A DNA stretch of 64,000 nucleotides from Sipunculus nudus. Taxonomy: Eukaryota > Annelida > Sipuncula > Golfingiida > Sipunculidae. Location of the stretch: positions 38,517,079-38,581,078 of the forward strand of contig CM049309.1 of the NCBI GenBank assembly GCA_026874595.1. The letters are read 5' to 3'. Both the position numbers and the translations under genes were made by a program. This document shows, piece by piece, positions 10,390 through 23,107 of the stretch. Numbering within the stretch: position 1 is the stretch's first letter; each line of letters begins with the position of its first letter. The notes under the pieces are model-generated. The model worked only from the letters and a program-made list of their open reading frames with translations, ran no database searches and was not told where the DNA came from.

Positions 10390-13300
10390 TTTTTAGCTCA
10401 GCTGACTTTCAGTCATGCTGGGCTATAGCGATGGCTCTTTGTCCGGCGTCCTTCCGTCCGTCCGTCCGACCGGCCGGCCGTCCGGCCGGCCGTCCGTCCG
10501 TTAGCAGGGCACAAATCGTAACCGTAGGGGTTAGGGCCATGAACCCTATGCAGTCTTAGAGGTTCTAAAAAGATCTCCTTGCAAACCTGAAATTAGGTCA
10601 CTGCGACCTATATTCTCGAAGTTATGGGGTGTGTTTGCACCCCCCAGAAATACTTCTTTTAGCCAAAATTTTCATCCAAAACCTTCCATCTTTCACATAC
10701 AGCTCACCTACCAACAGGGGAAGAATCATAATTATTTTGAGGTCACAAGGTCAAAGGTCAAGGTCACAGAACCAACTTCTTTGAAAAGCCTCAGGATGCA
10801 TTTTAAGCCAAACCTTTCATCCCAATTCTTTGATCTTTCACATATAGCTCACCTACTAAGTGGGAGAAGAATCCTATAGATGTTGAGGTCACAAGGTCAA
10901 AGGTCAGGGTCACAGGATCCACTTCTTTGAAAAGGTTGTGGACACATTTCAAGCTAGACCTTTCATTCCAAACCTTTCAGCACTGATATCGCTTCTCTGC
11001 CAACAGGGGAAAAGACCTGTTGATTTTGAGGTCAAAGGTCAAGTTCACAGCACCCTCTTCTTGCGTGGAGTCATTTTAAGGCAAACTTTTCAATCTATAC
11101 TTTCCATCTGTCATATATGGCTTGCCTACCAATAGGAGAAGAAGCCTATTGCTGTTGAGTTCAAAAGGTCAAAGGTCAAGGTCACAATATTGTTCTAAAT
11201 GCTTGTGAACATATTTCAAGTGAAACTGTTCAACCCAAACCTTCAGTCTTTCACATATGCCACATCTATGCATCACTGAATTTGATTCAAACTTCATATT
11301 TATGGGTCTTTTTGCATGAAAAGAAATAACTAATTGATTTTGAGGTCAGCTGGTCAGGAGGTTAAAGGTTGCAGGTCTAAGTTATTCACTCATTGGTTGC
11401 CAAGTAATTACACCCGGCCAGATGTAAGTGGTAAGTAGTTACCCATCATTTAGAAAGAATCCAGTTGATATGTTGGCAAAAGGCCAAGGTCATAGGTCAG
11501 GGATGTTCACAATAACTTATTTTGTAGACCATCTCTATTTTTCATGTTTTCTTGTATATATAACCATGGCACTCACAACTGGTACATCTCACTATGAGCC
11601 CATAATTGTCAGTGACACTTGTGATATATGACTCCCTTTTGTATCAGCTCATGGAGTGATAAGGATATATCATTAGTGCATAACAAAAACACTGTTGCCG
11701 GAATGCTTTGGCCAGGCATTAAGACTATGAGAGTTAAGTGTTAAGGTTTAGCTACTGATTTATAAAATGATGGGAACATTTTGCAGTTTATATCATGGAA
11801 TCATAGCAATAAACTTAGTTTTCTAGATATCTGAATATTATTATACAAATCATCAGATATACCAGCAAGTGTTTGTTCTGATAATATGTGGGTCTTTACC
11901 TGGATTTAGGATGGCTTTATTTGATTACAAGACTCTTAGTGATGCTTTCTGCATTTCTTTTCTTTTAGGTTTTGCAGTTTACCTACCCTGCTGACCCCAT
12001 TGAATAGTAAGCTGATAATTAAAACAAATTGGACTTGCACTTTTTACATTTGCATGTTCATAAATCTGATATGAGATCTCTCCAACCTGATCATGCCTTT
12101 TGAATTGTTTTGGACATTCATAACTGTTAAATTCTTTGAAGCTATTGCTACAGGTTTAGTGTCTTATTGGAGGATGTGTGATATCAAATGTCAGACTTGT
12201 CAGAAAACCATTATGTCTGCCAGGTAGCCATTTCAGAAATCCTTTTGCCAGGACAGTTTCTGTGATTTTTTTATGATGTTTGGTCCCTTTTAGAGGATGT
12301 TTGTTGTTCAATTTCCGACCTGTCAGAAATCCAATATGGCCACCAGGAAGCCATCCTTAAATTCCTTTAGAACATATTATCTCAAGAACTATTAAAGTGA
12401 ATGCAGTGGGATGTATATTAATGTTATCTTGCATTGGGTCAAAGATTTCTTAATAAATATGACCATCATTTATGAAAGCTCAGTACAGTTGACTTGTATT
12501 GAATAAAAATTAATATGGAAGCACCCGTTTCACAATAATTCTTGCATGAATTTCCCTGATCTTTTGCTATATTTTGATCTTAAGTGTGGCCTGTGTGGTA
12601 TTCCTTTTGAGACTGACAGGTATCGAGCAAGCTGTGGGATTAGTTCCTGATAGCTCAACAACTTACCATTTTGCCTCAGACCATCATTGTGCCGCAGAAA
12701 AACCTTGTGAGTGGGATAACTCAAAAAATATTTCACTGATTTTTTTCAAACTTTACATTTGTATAGATAAAGGTAAGGGGACGAAGCCTATTTAAAATGG
12801 GGTCATGACCTATGCTAGGAGAATGACCTTGACCTTGAATAGGTCCATTATTGCTGAAAATAACACAAATTCTCAAATATCTCAAGTAAGCTTGCATGGA
12901 CTGGTCTAAAAATTAAGGTGACCGAAGATCTAGGATAGCCTTGTGATATACCGGAAACTGATGGCGCCACCTATTATCCTTTTCTTGTTTTTACGCCTTT
13001 TAATACCCCCATAATTGCCACTTGACAGTACTGTAAGCATTGTAAGTCAAAAACTAATGGACAGATTTCTTTCATATTATGCACATGTAGAGAGATGGGC
13101 TATGGGATGAGGTCTGTTTACATTTGGGTCATGACCTTCACCATGAGAGTGGCCTTGACCTTTAATGTGTCCATATTTGGTGAAAATCACACACCTCTTA
13201 TGATATCTCCAGTGTTGATAGCCATATGGATTTCAAACGTGACTTATGTATGGCCCACTACTAAAGTAAGAACCCTATAGGTTCTAGGGTCATGAGGTCT

Positions 13301-14690
13301 AAGGTCAAGGTCACTGGACTTGCATCTTACAAGATACTGTGGATGCATTTTAAGCCAAACTTTCAAGGTCTTCCATCTTGAATATATAGCTCACTTGCCA
13401 ATAGTGGATGATCCATATCAATTTTGGGGTCACAAGAACAAAGGTCAAGGCCACAGGAGCTATATGTCAAAAAATTAGTTTCTGGATGATAATTCCTGCT
13501 TTTATTGATGTATTGATTTCAAACTTACCTTATATATGTCCCATTGAAAAAGCAAGACTCCAATTGATTTTGGGGTCATGAGGTCAAAGGTCAAGGTCAC
13601 AGGACACACTTTTAAAAAGATTGTGGATGCATTTTCAGCCAAACATTTAATCTCAGACCTTTCATCTTGCAAATATAGTTCATCTGCCAATGGAGGAAGA
13701 CCCCTATCAATTTTGAGGTCACAAGGTCAAAGGTGAAGGTCACAGGAGCCATCTGTCCAAAAATTAGTTTCTGGATGATAATTCCTGCTTTTATTGATGT
13801 ATGGATTTCAAACTTGACTTGTATATGACCCATTGGAAAAGCAAGACCTGAATTGATTTTGGTGTCATGAGGGCAAAGGTCAAGGTCACAGGACACATCT
13901 TCAAAAAGATGTAGATGCATTTTCAGCCAAACATTTCATCTCAGACATTTCATCTTGCACATACAGTTCCCCTGCCAATAGAGGAAGACGCCTGTCAATT
14001 GTGAGGTCACAAGGTCAAAGGTGAAAGTCACAGGAGCCATATGTCCAAAAATTAGTTCCTGAGATGATAATGCAAGCTTGGATTAATATATGGATTTCAA
14101 ACCTGACTTATATATGGCCCATCAATAAATCTAGACCTCTATTGATTTATATATAAAAGTGGATGATCAATATCAATTTTGGGATCACAAGGTCAAAGGT
14201 CAAGGCCATAGTAGCCATCTGTCCAAAAATTAGTTTCTGGATGATAATTCCTGCTTTTATTGATGTATAGATTTCAAACTTGACTAATATGTCCCATTGA
14301 AAAAGCAAGACGCCAATTGAATTTTGGGTCATGAGGTCAAAGGTCAAGGTCACAGGACCAACATCTTCAAAAAGATTGTGGATTGATAGATGGAAGAAAC
14401 AATAATTGCTTGCCAAGTGTCAGTATATGCTGCTAAAAATGGGGGCCTATTCTTAAAGGGGGGTGGGGGGCCTACTATGTCTGGGGATACTCTGGCACCT
14501 GCAGTGCCAAGAAATATCTAGTTCACTATGTTTTAACCAGACATATATGATTAGAATTTAAGGCAATGTAGAAAGTTTAAACAAAATTGGCATATAGGTT
14601 CTGCAACAATTTTACTAGTTGTGAATCACAGCCCATGATGTCGCAGGTCATGCTTGGCAGCTGAGCGTCATGACCCATGGGTCACTTGTT
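10390..14690 (+). mobile_element. Helentron-like element 3 with AGGTCA-rich tandem core
   Basis: The left end TTTTTAGCTCAGCTGACTTT is followed by TCCG/GGCC repeats (10453-10500) and one 'gcagggcacaaatcg' unit. The right end is cagctgagcgtca plus the palindrome TGACCCATGGGTCA (14671-14684) and CTTGTT at 14690. The core contains ~143-bp units pairing into ~287-bp repeats, each with AGGTCAAAGGTCAAGGTCAC or close variants (10748, 11166, 13574, 14334 and others). A 5'-truncated Helitron of subfamily 1 lies inside (about 12680-14521). Confidence 0.65.
12680..14521 (+). mobile_element. Helitron-like element B, 5'-truncated, nested in element 3
   Basis: From about 12693 (tgccgcagaaaaac...gataactcaaaaaatatttc) the sequence follows Helitron A. 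The terminal motif ggggatactctggcacctgc, hairpin GGCACCTGCAGTGCC, 8-nt spacer and CTAG end at 14521, followed by T. The 5' hairpin is missing. The AGGTCA array at 13280-14400 lies within these limits, so the two repeat types are intermixed. Confidence 0.55.
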
Positions 14691-16058
14691 GTTTAATACT
14701 ACTAACAAACAAATAAACAGACATGGATAGAAACATAACCTCCAACAGGAACATTCATTAAGAGTCAGTATTATAGAATGTTAAATCTTGCTATGCCTGA
14801 CACCACCAGATTGATATTTACCTATAAATATATGTATAATAATTTCATTACATATCTATTTATCATTCATTTACAACTTTTTCAAAACTCATACATGAAA
14901 TTTAAAGGTTTTGTATAACAAGGTTTTATACAATCGGCCGTTAGGAAGAATGATTAGAAATTAAGTAGGCACAAGAGGATAATTGATAGTATATTAAGAA
15001 CTGACAATTATGAGACATGTAGTAATATTCTATAGAATACATTAGGGTGGCTAAAGTGTTTAGTCAGGTACAGAAGATTGCCATAACTGAAGAAAAGTCA
15101 GATTATGCATTTATTCAAATGCTGATTTTGTAATTTAATCAGTTATTTTTGTTACACATTTGACCTCTCCAAGAGAGCCCTTATGTCGTGCCCTTTTGAC
15201 CTAATTATTATAATGAGCCCCAAAATGGTCACCCTTGCAAGAGCTGTACAAGACAATAATGATGTCACAAAGGTTGATGACGTAGATGTCACATGGACTG
15301 ACATCATCAACTGGAATCGCTGCACTGTTGAATATATCACAGTCATTGCAATTGTGAACTGTTTTGCAATATTTTGGATTATTTGTCTCGTACGAATTGC
15401 GTGCCATGCAGGTAAGACATTATTATTCACTCAGTAGTCAGAGGAATGGCTCTTGCAACCTTCGGCTTAGAACTTTTTATACTGTCTACTTTGTATAAAA
15501 AAATATCCCAGAAAAACATGCGAACATGGGTACTGGTACAGACTACACTTGTTCTGTTTGGGAGAGCTCTCCCAAATTATGCAAATTTTATTATTGTCAG
15601 GTGACTGAGGGTTTACATTAATATTGGCAACCTGATTGGCTGCACGGAACAGTTATGCTCATGATTATTCATTAAATGGATATGCTATTAAGGTCACAAA
15701 AAGTTCATGGTGAGGTCATTTGTATCAGGTTATAATTTTCTACTTGTCATATTTCATTCATGATGTTTTTCTATGTGAATTTGTGGAATACATTTCGACA
15801 TTGTCATATCTATGTACAGAAGGGGTAAGGCCATCAGTAATTGGTATATTGTTATATGAGTTCATGTGTAAAATATTATTGATACACTTCAGCATTTTTG
15901 TTTTCTACATGGCCTTGTCTGGCAGAATTAAAAAAACTCATTTTTTACATTACTGACTGTATTTATGTTCATTGTACAGTGAGGCAGGGAATATTCAATA
16001 TTGCAAAATCATTTTTGCTTTATTCATAATCTCATCTGAACAGCTGTTGTCTTCCTCT
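14691..16058. other. Unassigned stretch with one exon-like open frame
   Basis: No repeat family was recognised. At 15183-15411 a plus-strand frame stays open up to cag/gtaaga at 15412, but the reverse frames are open too and no domain is recognisable, so it is not called as a gene. Confidence 0.3.
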
Positions 16059-16445
16059 TATTAAATTATAGATTGAATTTTGCTCCCTCTGCATTCCCAC
16101 TTCATCAAACTATTATGACATAAAAATTATTTTATCGTAGCCATGTATCTGATAAAGTACGTTTTATTGATAGCACACCAGCTCGGCAACCTTTGTGCAC
16201 AGGGTCTTGTGCTGGCAGGGTGTTGGGCCTGTCTATCTAAGCCTATGACCAAAGCATGCAGGTTGCTGGGTGGGTGAGCTGTCAATCAAAATGAAATGTA
16301 ACAACACTTGCTTTGCACTCCTCACTGTGCTGGTGTCTGTTTTGCTGGCAACAGATACATGACTATGTTAAAATAGTTTTAATGTCATAATAGTTCAATG
16401 AAGCGTGAATGCAGAGGGTGGAAAATTTGACCTTTTATTTAATAA
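16059..16445. mobile_element. Foldback MITE, copy 2
   Basis: It begins TTAAATTATAGATTGAATTT and ends GACCTTTTATTTAATAAGG. Block order and arms match the 9830 element, including 'ttgctggcaacagatacat' and 'cctctgcattcc'. Confidence 0.72.
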
Positions 16446-17257
16446 GGTTACTGTTTTCTTTGTATCATCCAGAATTTGATTTATACAATGTGTTGTTCTT
16501 TACTGAGTGGTTAGAATCTCCTTCTTTAATGAGTGTAGAACAGGTGCTTGTTCTTAACTGCTAGAATCTTGGTTTTACTATTTGTTCAGTAGTCAAGAGT
16601 CTCAGCTGGACTAAGAATACAGCTCTTCAGTAAGTTAATACCTGTTAAGATTCTAGGGGACTGCATTCTGAGAGATTTTCTATTTGCTTTAAACAGTGCA
16701 TTGTTTTGCACTCTCTGTTACCTCTTTGAACATTATACAAAAACCTGAGATATACTCATTTGGTTGAACCTTGTTTGATTTATAAATGTTATGATTTTCT
16801 TAGCTGATAGCATTTATCACAAGGGAGCTTGGTATTAATATTGGATAAATATCAAACTAATTTTTTGTTTTAGTATTTCACAGACACTACATTTTATCTT
16901 GTGGATTAATTATATCTGAATTGTAGGGATTAACCTTAAAGCATTGATTGTGTGACCTCTAGCCCTTTGTCAAAATGGCTTTAAAGTTTGACAGTTTAAC
17001 CTAGGGAGTTCATACTGGCCATGAATACATATCAGATTTCTCAGGAATGGTAGCATAAAATGTAATTAAAAATTCAGTGTGTCCTATTGAGGAGCTTTCA
17101 CACATGCACTGTAATTCCCCCTACAATTTGTTCATTTTATATTTTTAATCAGATTTGTTGATATACTAGTATGCAGTTCTAGTGCATGTCCAGTTTAGAA
17201 GAGCTAATGAACAGACATATTGTTCTGCTGTATGCACTTTGTAAATATAAGCCATAT
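16446..17257. other. No recognisable feature
   Basis: AT-rich unique-looking sequence without long frames, tandem arrays or matches to families elsewhere in the window. Confidence 0.4.
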
Positions 17258-17470
17258 CAGGGGCTGTCCAGGATTTTGTAAAGGGGAGCGTCCAACCCAG
17301 GAAGACCTATAGAAAACCTTAAAAAAAGGTCTTCTGGTCCAGGAAGGAAGGGGTTCAGGTTGCAAAAATTAGGTTTGATTTCCTAAAAAAAAAGGTTGTT
17401 GCAGCACAGAAGAGGGGATGGGGTTCGGACCCCCTCCCTCCCCCCCCCCCCCCCCCCGGATCCACCACTG
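17258..17470. mobile_element. Short hAT-like MITE with poly(C) tract
   Basis: The ends are CAGGGGCTGTCCAGGATTTT and, in reverse complement, CAGTGGTGGATCCGGGGG. An internal C17 tract lies before the right end. CAGGGGC/CAGTGGNGGATCC ends are common in hAT-type elements. A clear 8-bp target duplication was not seen. Confidence 0.4.
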
Positions 17471-17474
17471 CATA

Positions 17475-17509
17475 TCAAGCCTGGCATCATGGTCCATGGG
17501 TCACTTGTT
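17475..17509 (+). mobile_element. Solo right end of a Helentron-like element
   Basis: The segment ggcatcatggtccatggg followed by TCACTTGTT copies the right-terminal motif at 2905-2940 and 14656-14690. No paired left end was found. Confidence 0.5.
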
Positions 17510-17614
17510 TACTGCAGGCCTGATGCTCTGTACTCTGTTAGGCAGTTAGATATATTCCAGCTGTATTTTGTGTTGTATAATTCACCTAGTGCCTTAGCTT
17601 GGGCCAAAGTATTT

Positions 17615-18035
17615 AGGTCACAGTGATTATTGTCTGTCACAATGATTAGGTCATGGTGATAACTGTAGGTCACAGTGATTAGGTCATGGTAATCAACATA
17701 GGTCACAGTGATTAGGTCGTGGTTATTACTGTAGGTTAAGTGATTAGGTCATGGTGATTACAATAGGTCACAGTGATTAGGTCATGGTGATTACTGTAGG
17801 TCAAGTTATTAGGTCATGGTGATCACTGTTGGTCAAGTGAATAGGTCCTGGTGATTACTGTAGGTCAGTGGATTAGGTCATGATGATAAATTGAGGTCAA
17901 TTGATTAGGTCATGGTGATTTCTGTAGGTCAAGTGATTAGGTCATGGTGATTTCTGTAGGTAAAGTGATTAGGTCATGGTGATACCTGTTGGTCAAGTGA
18001 AAAGGTCATGTGATTAGTGTAGGAGATTAGGTCAT
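17615..18035. repeat. 33-bp minisatellite rich in AGGTCA half-sites
   Basis: About 12 units of the type 'attaggtcatggtgattactgtaggtca', with AGGTCA at 17648, 17681 and 17714 and so on (33-bp steps) plus a second half-site in each unit. Later units drift to ~32 bp. Confidence 0.85.
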
Positions 18036-18854
18036 AGAAACAACAATGAACACCAGCTTACAAAGTGCTGATGCATTGTATTTTCTGTTGTGATTATGGC
18101 TGTACATACATGCATGAACTTTTCAGGACAACTTTAGTAAGCTAATCCAAATCATATACAGATAATACAGTAAAACTGAAAGCTCATTGTGTCAAACACA
18201 CTTGAGTCATATACCTTGCTTATGTCAAAGTGATATGCTTGAAGCTTCTGCATCTTTACAGTTATTCAGTTTTAACCTTTGAAAAATTGTTTCTTGTCAC
18301 TCTAGTTTTACATTTGTAGAAGAGTTAGTTCTGCATGATTGTATGAACAGTTGCAGTTTTTTATTGAGTGATTCACATATCCCCTTTTATGGCTGCACAT
18401 CTATGGATAGCCACATCCTGAATATTATACTTTACTGGGAGCAGGATAACAGTTGAATGGAAATATTTCAGTAACAAAAATGAATAGTATTTTTCATATT
18501 TTTTTTGTTATCATGTTGTATCATAGGACTTGATGTTTTTTATGTTTTATTGAGTGTTTTAATGTTGCTTAGAGATGTGAATGAGATTTACTAGTGTCTA
18601 AAGTTGCTGCTTAAAATATTTAACTGCATAATGTGATATACTTTGCAGATTGCCTACAGAATAGCCAGATATTATAATCTCAGCAATTTGCCTCAGTATT
18701 CTAGTTGATGTTTCATAGAAAGTCAATGTTTAATCACAACAGAAAAAGCAAAGAGTTCAGAACTGACCAGGGACAGCATTTATATGAACAGAGAGCCGCT
18801 AGTTATGTATTACCTCAATTTTAGGGGATGTTACCCATCCAGGTACGCTTCTCT
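18036..18854. other. No recognisable feature
   Basis: AT-rich sequence. No coding pattern or repeat match was recognised. Confidence 0.4.
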
Positions 18855-19238
18855 TAGCTGTTATATACTGCAGTCATCCGAGGTCTCTTTTTTGTTTTTT
18901 TACCGCTGCTGTGTATGGCAAGGTTCTCTGGGCCAAAACACCAGGGTGCGCACAGAGCACAGAATTATAATCAGACCAAATAGAGCATATTGCATTCATT
19001 TGATTACACTGGGACACAAGCTCTCAGTAGTCTGATTCTTGGCCTTGTGCGAGATCGACTGTTATCAGATCAGTGAGTGGGGTTGTGGCATGTTTAAAAT
19101 TTGGGCTGGATGCACAGTGCAATGCCACGCTCTTAGTGGTCTAATTATAATTCTATGATCTATGTGCACCATGTTGTTCCAGCCCAGAGAACCTTGCAAT
19201 ACAAAGCAGCTGTTATAACTGCAGCGTATAACCGCTAT
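18855..19238. mobile_element. MITE of family Y, second copy, strongly palindromic
   Basis: Left agctgttatatactgcagt pairs with right actgcagcgtataaccgct. Inner pairs include gcaaggttctctggg / cccagagaaccttgc and gaattataatcagacca / tggtctaattataattc. It is related to 3297-3611. Confidence 0.6.
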
Positions 19239-19839
19239 GGGAGGAGCGTAACTGGGCATCAGAATCTACTTCATCTAACTGTATACCACAATGTAAGTCA
19301 AAAACGATATTTGTATAAATTTTATATAATTAAACATACATTTTGTATTTATAGAATATCTTAGCGTGGAATTGTTTACCCAGTGTAAATAATCTGTTTA
19401 AAATGAAAGACTTTAGTTTACGCAGTTGTGTGATAAAAAATTTATACAAGGCACGTGTTATATTTACAAAGAAACTTTTTATGTGTGAAGGTTTAGTGAC
19501 TTTTAAATACTGCATAGAACGATACTAGGGCAGGTTTATGAATCTGAATTTTATCTGTTCACCAAACCCCTTTCTGGCTGAAGTGAGACATATCCTCGGC
19601 CAAAAAAAACATTGTTACTGTATTTTCTTTATAATGTATTGCTGTCTGTAATTCATCCATCCAGTGTGTCTTCCATTGCCGAATTAGCAACGTATTATTC
19701 TGGCATTCCAATTGCTTTGTCAAAATAAAACCCATTATACATTTTCATTATTCTTTCTTTTTATGTAATTAGGTCGTCCGACGGACGGTCATGTAGTCTG
19801 TGGCGTTCACCTTTCACTGACTTTGTTTTCATACGCCCC
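19239..19839. other. No recognisable feature
   Basis: AT-rich, no coding pattern; short AATAAA-like strings only. Confidence 0.35.
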
Positions 19840-20100
19840 TCTATGATGGAACGTTTTATGGTATACCAAAGGTCCGTCCATCTTGCCGTCCCACTCTGTT
19901 TAGTTTTATTGTCGCCCTGATAACTAACCAAGGCTTTGATGGATATTCATGAAACTCACAACGAATATGAACCAATACAGATTCTCACCTGAATTACATT
20001 CTTAGCAAAATTAATGAGGTCAGATGTTTCAAGATATGCGACGGGCGTATCATGCACTATTTGGCATTACCTGCAGTGCATAAATCATAATTATAGTTCT
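19840..20100. repeat. Dispersed repeat Z, uninterrupted copy
   Basis: It aligns with 1-374 plus 2941-3060: gccctgataact, gatggatattcatgaaactca, gaaccaatacag, and aaaattaatgaggtcag in the same order. It serves as the empty-site reference for element 1. Confidence 0.5.
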
Positions 20101-20203
20101 TGATGACATCTCACCTGAAACCTGACATGTCACCATTTACCCTGTTCATTGGGCACATAATAGTTTTACAAGATCTCGTCCTACAGTGTCACACATATGT
20201 TAA

Positions 20204-20406
20204 AGGGGCCCAGTCACCTATTTGACCTTTATAAACTGAAGGTAATCCCTTGGAGCCCTTATAAAATTTGGACACAGATAGATACACAGATGGCGTAGAC
20301 CTGTATTTAAGAACTTAATGTAATCGGAAAAGAATTGTAAACTTCTAAAAAAGCAGGCGATTGATTAATGCCTGAAAATGTTCATTTTATGGAAATGTAG
20401 ACTTTA
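20204..20406 (+). mobile_element. Left fragment of a TTAA-flanked MITE (piggyBac-like)
   Basis: TTAA is followed by AGGGGCCCAGTCACC, then 'cctttataaactgaaggtaa', matching the intact copy at 59389-59858. The right end was not found. Confidence 0.5.
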
Positions 20407-20721
20407 GGCCAAAATAAAAAAAAGGTATGGTTCTCAGGCACTTTTTTTCAGAAATCAATGCGGGCCGGCGCTTTTTTTATTTTAAATTCTGGTATGTTTC
20501 AATAAAAATGTCAAATGATAAGGGAAAAGCATGAAAATGACAGTTTTATTTTACTAAATAAGTTAAAGCACTAAAAAACAAAGGAAATTGTATGGTTTTA
20601 TCTTCTTGAAAGAAATGTCGGAGAGGCAGCAGCTCAAAATTAGAAAGTTTTTATTGTAAATTAAAATAAAAATTTTTGATGCGGGCGGTGCCTGAGAACC
20701 ATACCTTTAATTTTTTTGGCC
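20407..20721. mobile_element. 315-bp MITE with TTA target duplication
   Basis: TTA (20404-20406) precedes GGCCAAAATAAA and TTA (20722-20724) follows TTTTTTTGGCC. The arms share AGGTATGGTTCTCAGGCAC perfectly (19 bp) in inverted orientation. A 3-bp TWA duplication suggests PIF/Harbinger. A related piece (ttttttcagaaattcgtgcg) lies near 20940. Confidence 0.75.
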
Positions 20722-21908
20722 TTATACCTAAATGTGCTGACTAAATTACAGAACATTTAATTTAATTAAGAGCAATTGCATGGTCATTGGAACTTTTTTT
20801 CACTCTGAGACTCCGCTTAGCTGTTTATTTATATCTTGTCCATCTTTCTCATTCAGTTTGACCGGCCTGCTCCCTGAATTTCAAAACGGCACAAATCGTA
20901 ACAGTCAGGCAAAAATAGGGTTGGTTTCTCATGGATTGTTTTTTCAGAAATTCGTGCGGGCGGGCTTTTGTTTTACTTTTAGGGTCATATCATAGGGTTT
21001 CGATAAAAATTACATATATTAAATCAGGGTACAACTTGAAAATTACCAAATTGTTTCGCGGAACAGGAAAATGATAACATAGCAAAAGGACTGCATGGGA
21101 AGCTCGTGTTGCCCAGGTTTTATATATTTTATATATTAATATAATAGATGGAAAGCCATAGATAAAAATATGATACCATCTTTGTTCATTCTATCAAAAA
21201 TGACTGTATACTCGATAATTCTATCAGATGGAAATTACTTTCATTGATTTATAATCGACAAGTTTTAAAAGGTGTTAGGTTTTTCTTGGATTTCCTTATA
21301 TAAAGATTATATATAAATTATAATTCTGTACATTCAGAGATATTTTGTAGACAAGCCGCCTAGAAAGATGAATTGCATACATCTTTGAATCTATCTTTCT
21401 TATAATTTATGGTGGTTGCACCGGACTTTAGACATTGAACTACTCACCATCCGAGAATTGAATAATCGCGTTTTTCGTCTTGAACTTCTCAGGAATAATT
21501 CAAAGTGTGTCCTAAGGGGGGTCATTTTCCTTTATTGTCCGTAAACCCAGATATGTTTAAATAATTATTCGAAAAGGCTATCGCAGAACCATCTGTCGGC
21601 AACAACGATTGTGTCTCGAGGCAGAAAGCAGTTTGTTACTGTGATTTTAGGCCGGTGGACCTCCACAGGGTTCCTAAATCATCAACTATTGCTTTATCTG
21701 CTTAATATTTTTTTACAAATTAACTTAATGCTATACCTATGCCCTGTAGAACAAAATGTTCATCTGGCACGGATATGGTTTTGCATTATTTATTAATATT
21801 AAAATATTTTAGCCAGTTCTTCATTTTATTAAAGGGTCATATGTCGTATTCAGGAAGAAACAAAACTGGCCTTCAACTGGATAAAAATGAACGGATGGGA
21901 TACGTCAG
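20722..21908. other. No gene seen; one MITE-related scrap
   Basis: Apart from the fragment near 20910-20970, which resembles the left arm of the 20407 MITE, this stretch holds AT-rich sequence without a supported feature. Confidence 0.35.
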
Positions 21909-21997
21909 TTGTATCCCCAGACAAAGTCGGGTTACTATGGTTAAGGCACGGTCGCGCCGCCGCAGACATTTCCTTCAGGCGAGATAACTCGAGATAC

Positions 21998-22434
21998 TGT
22001 GGTTGCCTTTTTGTTCGCGAGGGTTTTAATTTCGCGATATGCGCGAATGGGAAATAATCGCGAAAATGAAATACTCGGGAATAATTGGCCAGTTGAGTAT
22101 GTTCTTCTTGTTCAGTGAAACCAATACTTGTATGTAAATAGTTTAGAACAGTGAAAAATTTAATAATTAATTTAATAATTACATTCAAGCAGGTATAGGG
22201 TAAACGTTCCCTTGAAATTGAACTACACCTATGTGCTGTGTGTATGGGACCATCGTTATATAAGCAGAATAGCATAAACTCATGAATTATACTCATTTTA
22301 TAATACACACAGGTATGGCTTTACCTAAAATTTGATATAGTTTCTGGTGAAATCGCGAAAATGAAACCCTCGCGAAACATTCAAAATTGAGAAATCGCGA
22401 AATTTCAGCATCGCGAATATAAAGCCAACCACAG
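21998..22434. mobile_element. MITE of the 'TTCGCGAGG' family, copy 1
   Basis: The terminal arms ACTGTGGTTGCCTTTTTGTT and, in reverse complement, ACTGTGGTTGGCTTTATATT each lead into TCGCGA-rich sequence. Other copies are near 38639, 40290 and 48450. It is inserted in Helitron C. Confidence 0.65.
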
Positions 22435-22603
22435 TTTATTTCATGGATCTTTACCATACTTGACGTGTGCATAGATTTGGATGTGAGGACTTGGGTGGTG
22501 TTGTCATGTACCAGAAACTGGTGGCGCAGACTACTATTCTTTTCTTGTTTTCGTGCCTTTTAATACCCTATCATTACCTCTTGACAGTACTATGAGCATT
22601 ACA

Positions 22604-23107
22604 GCCGTAGTACAACTCGTCTTCCCCTGACATCTTCACACCATACTGCGTCTTCCACCTATTTTTACACACTTTGCTTTTTGTCCTAATATCATAAGCA
22701 TTTTTTCTGTCATAGATTTTTTAAAGTTTTCAGCACGGGTATACCATTGATGGGTCGGTCTTCTTGGTTATCGTGATACCAAACTGGTTACACAAGTTTC
22801 TAAATTGTTCATAGTCACTCTTTATTTTCTTAGCAACAGCACTTTCATGTAATGGGTAGACATTCTTTTCAATCCATTTATCCTGGAGTTCTTTGGGTAC
22901 CATTTTACTCTCTCCTACTATATTTGTTTTTCTCCTTTATTGACTTTCTTAGTCAAGTTCATCATACGTTGAATTACAGATTTGCCATCTGGCAGCTTAG
23001 CACTGCTGGAAAATTCGACTTGCTCTTTTTAACTTGTGTCTACCAATTGCGTGCAAATGTGTCTCTACGTGAAGTGGTGGACTTATATTTGTAATTTTCG
23101 CGGCCAT
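22604..23107 (-). pseudogene. Frameshifted coding remnant of unknown family
   Basis: Reading the minus strand from an ATG at 23107 (context caaaATGGCC) gives successive protein-like blocks in shifting frames: MAAKITNISPPLHVETHLHA, then KEQVEFSSSAKLPDGKSVIQ, then MVPKELQDKWIEKNVYPLHE, then WYTRAENFKKS, then VCKNRWKTQYGVKMSGEDEL. At least three frame changes separate them, so about 165-170 codons are spread over 504 bp without introns. The composition is lysine-rich and charged, unlike random AT-rich translation. The family was not recognised. It could be a retrocopy of a host gene or an accessory gene of a transposon. It lies inside a ~650-bp insertion (22602-23252) in Helitron C, where Helitron A reads straight through (gagcattataagtca). 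Confidence 0.55.

Noticed and set aside
15183-15437. Open frame ending at cag/gtaaga, possible exon
   Set aside because: Two minus-strand frames over the same bases are also open, no domain is recognisable, and no partner exon was found. Left as unassigned.
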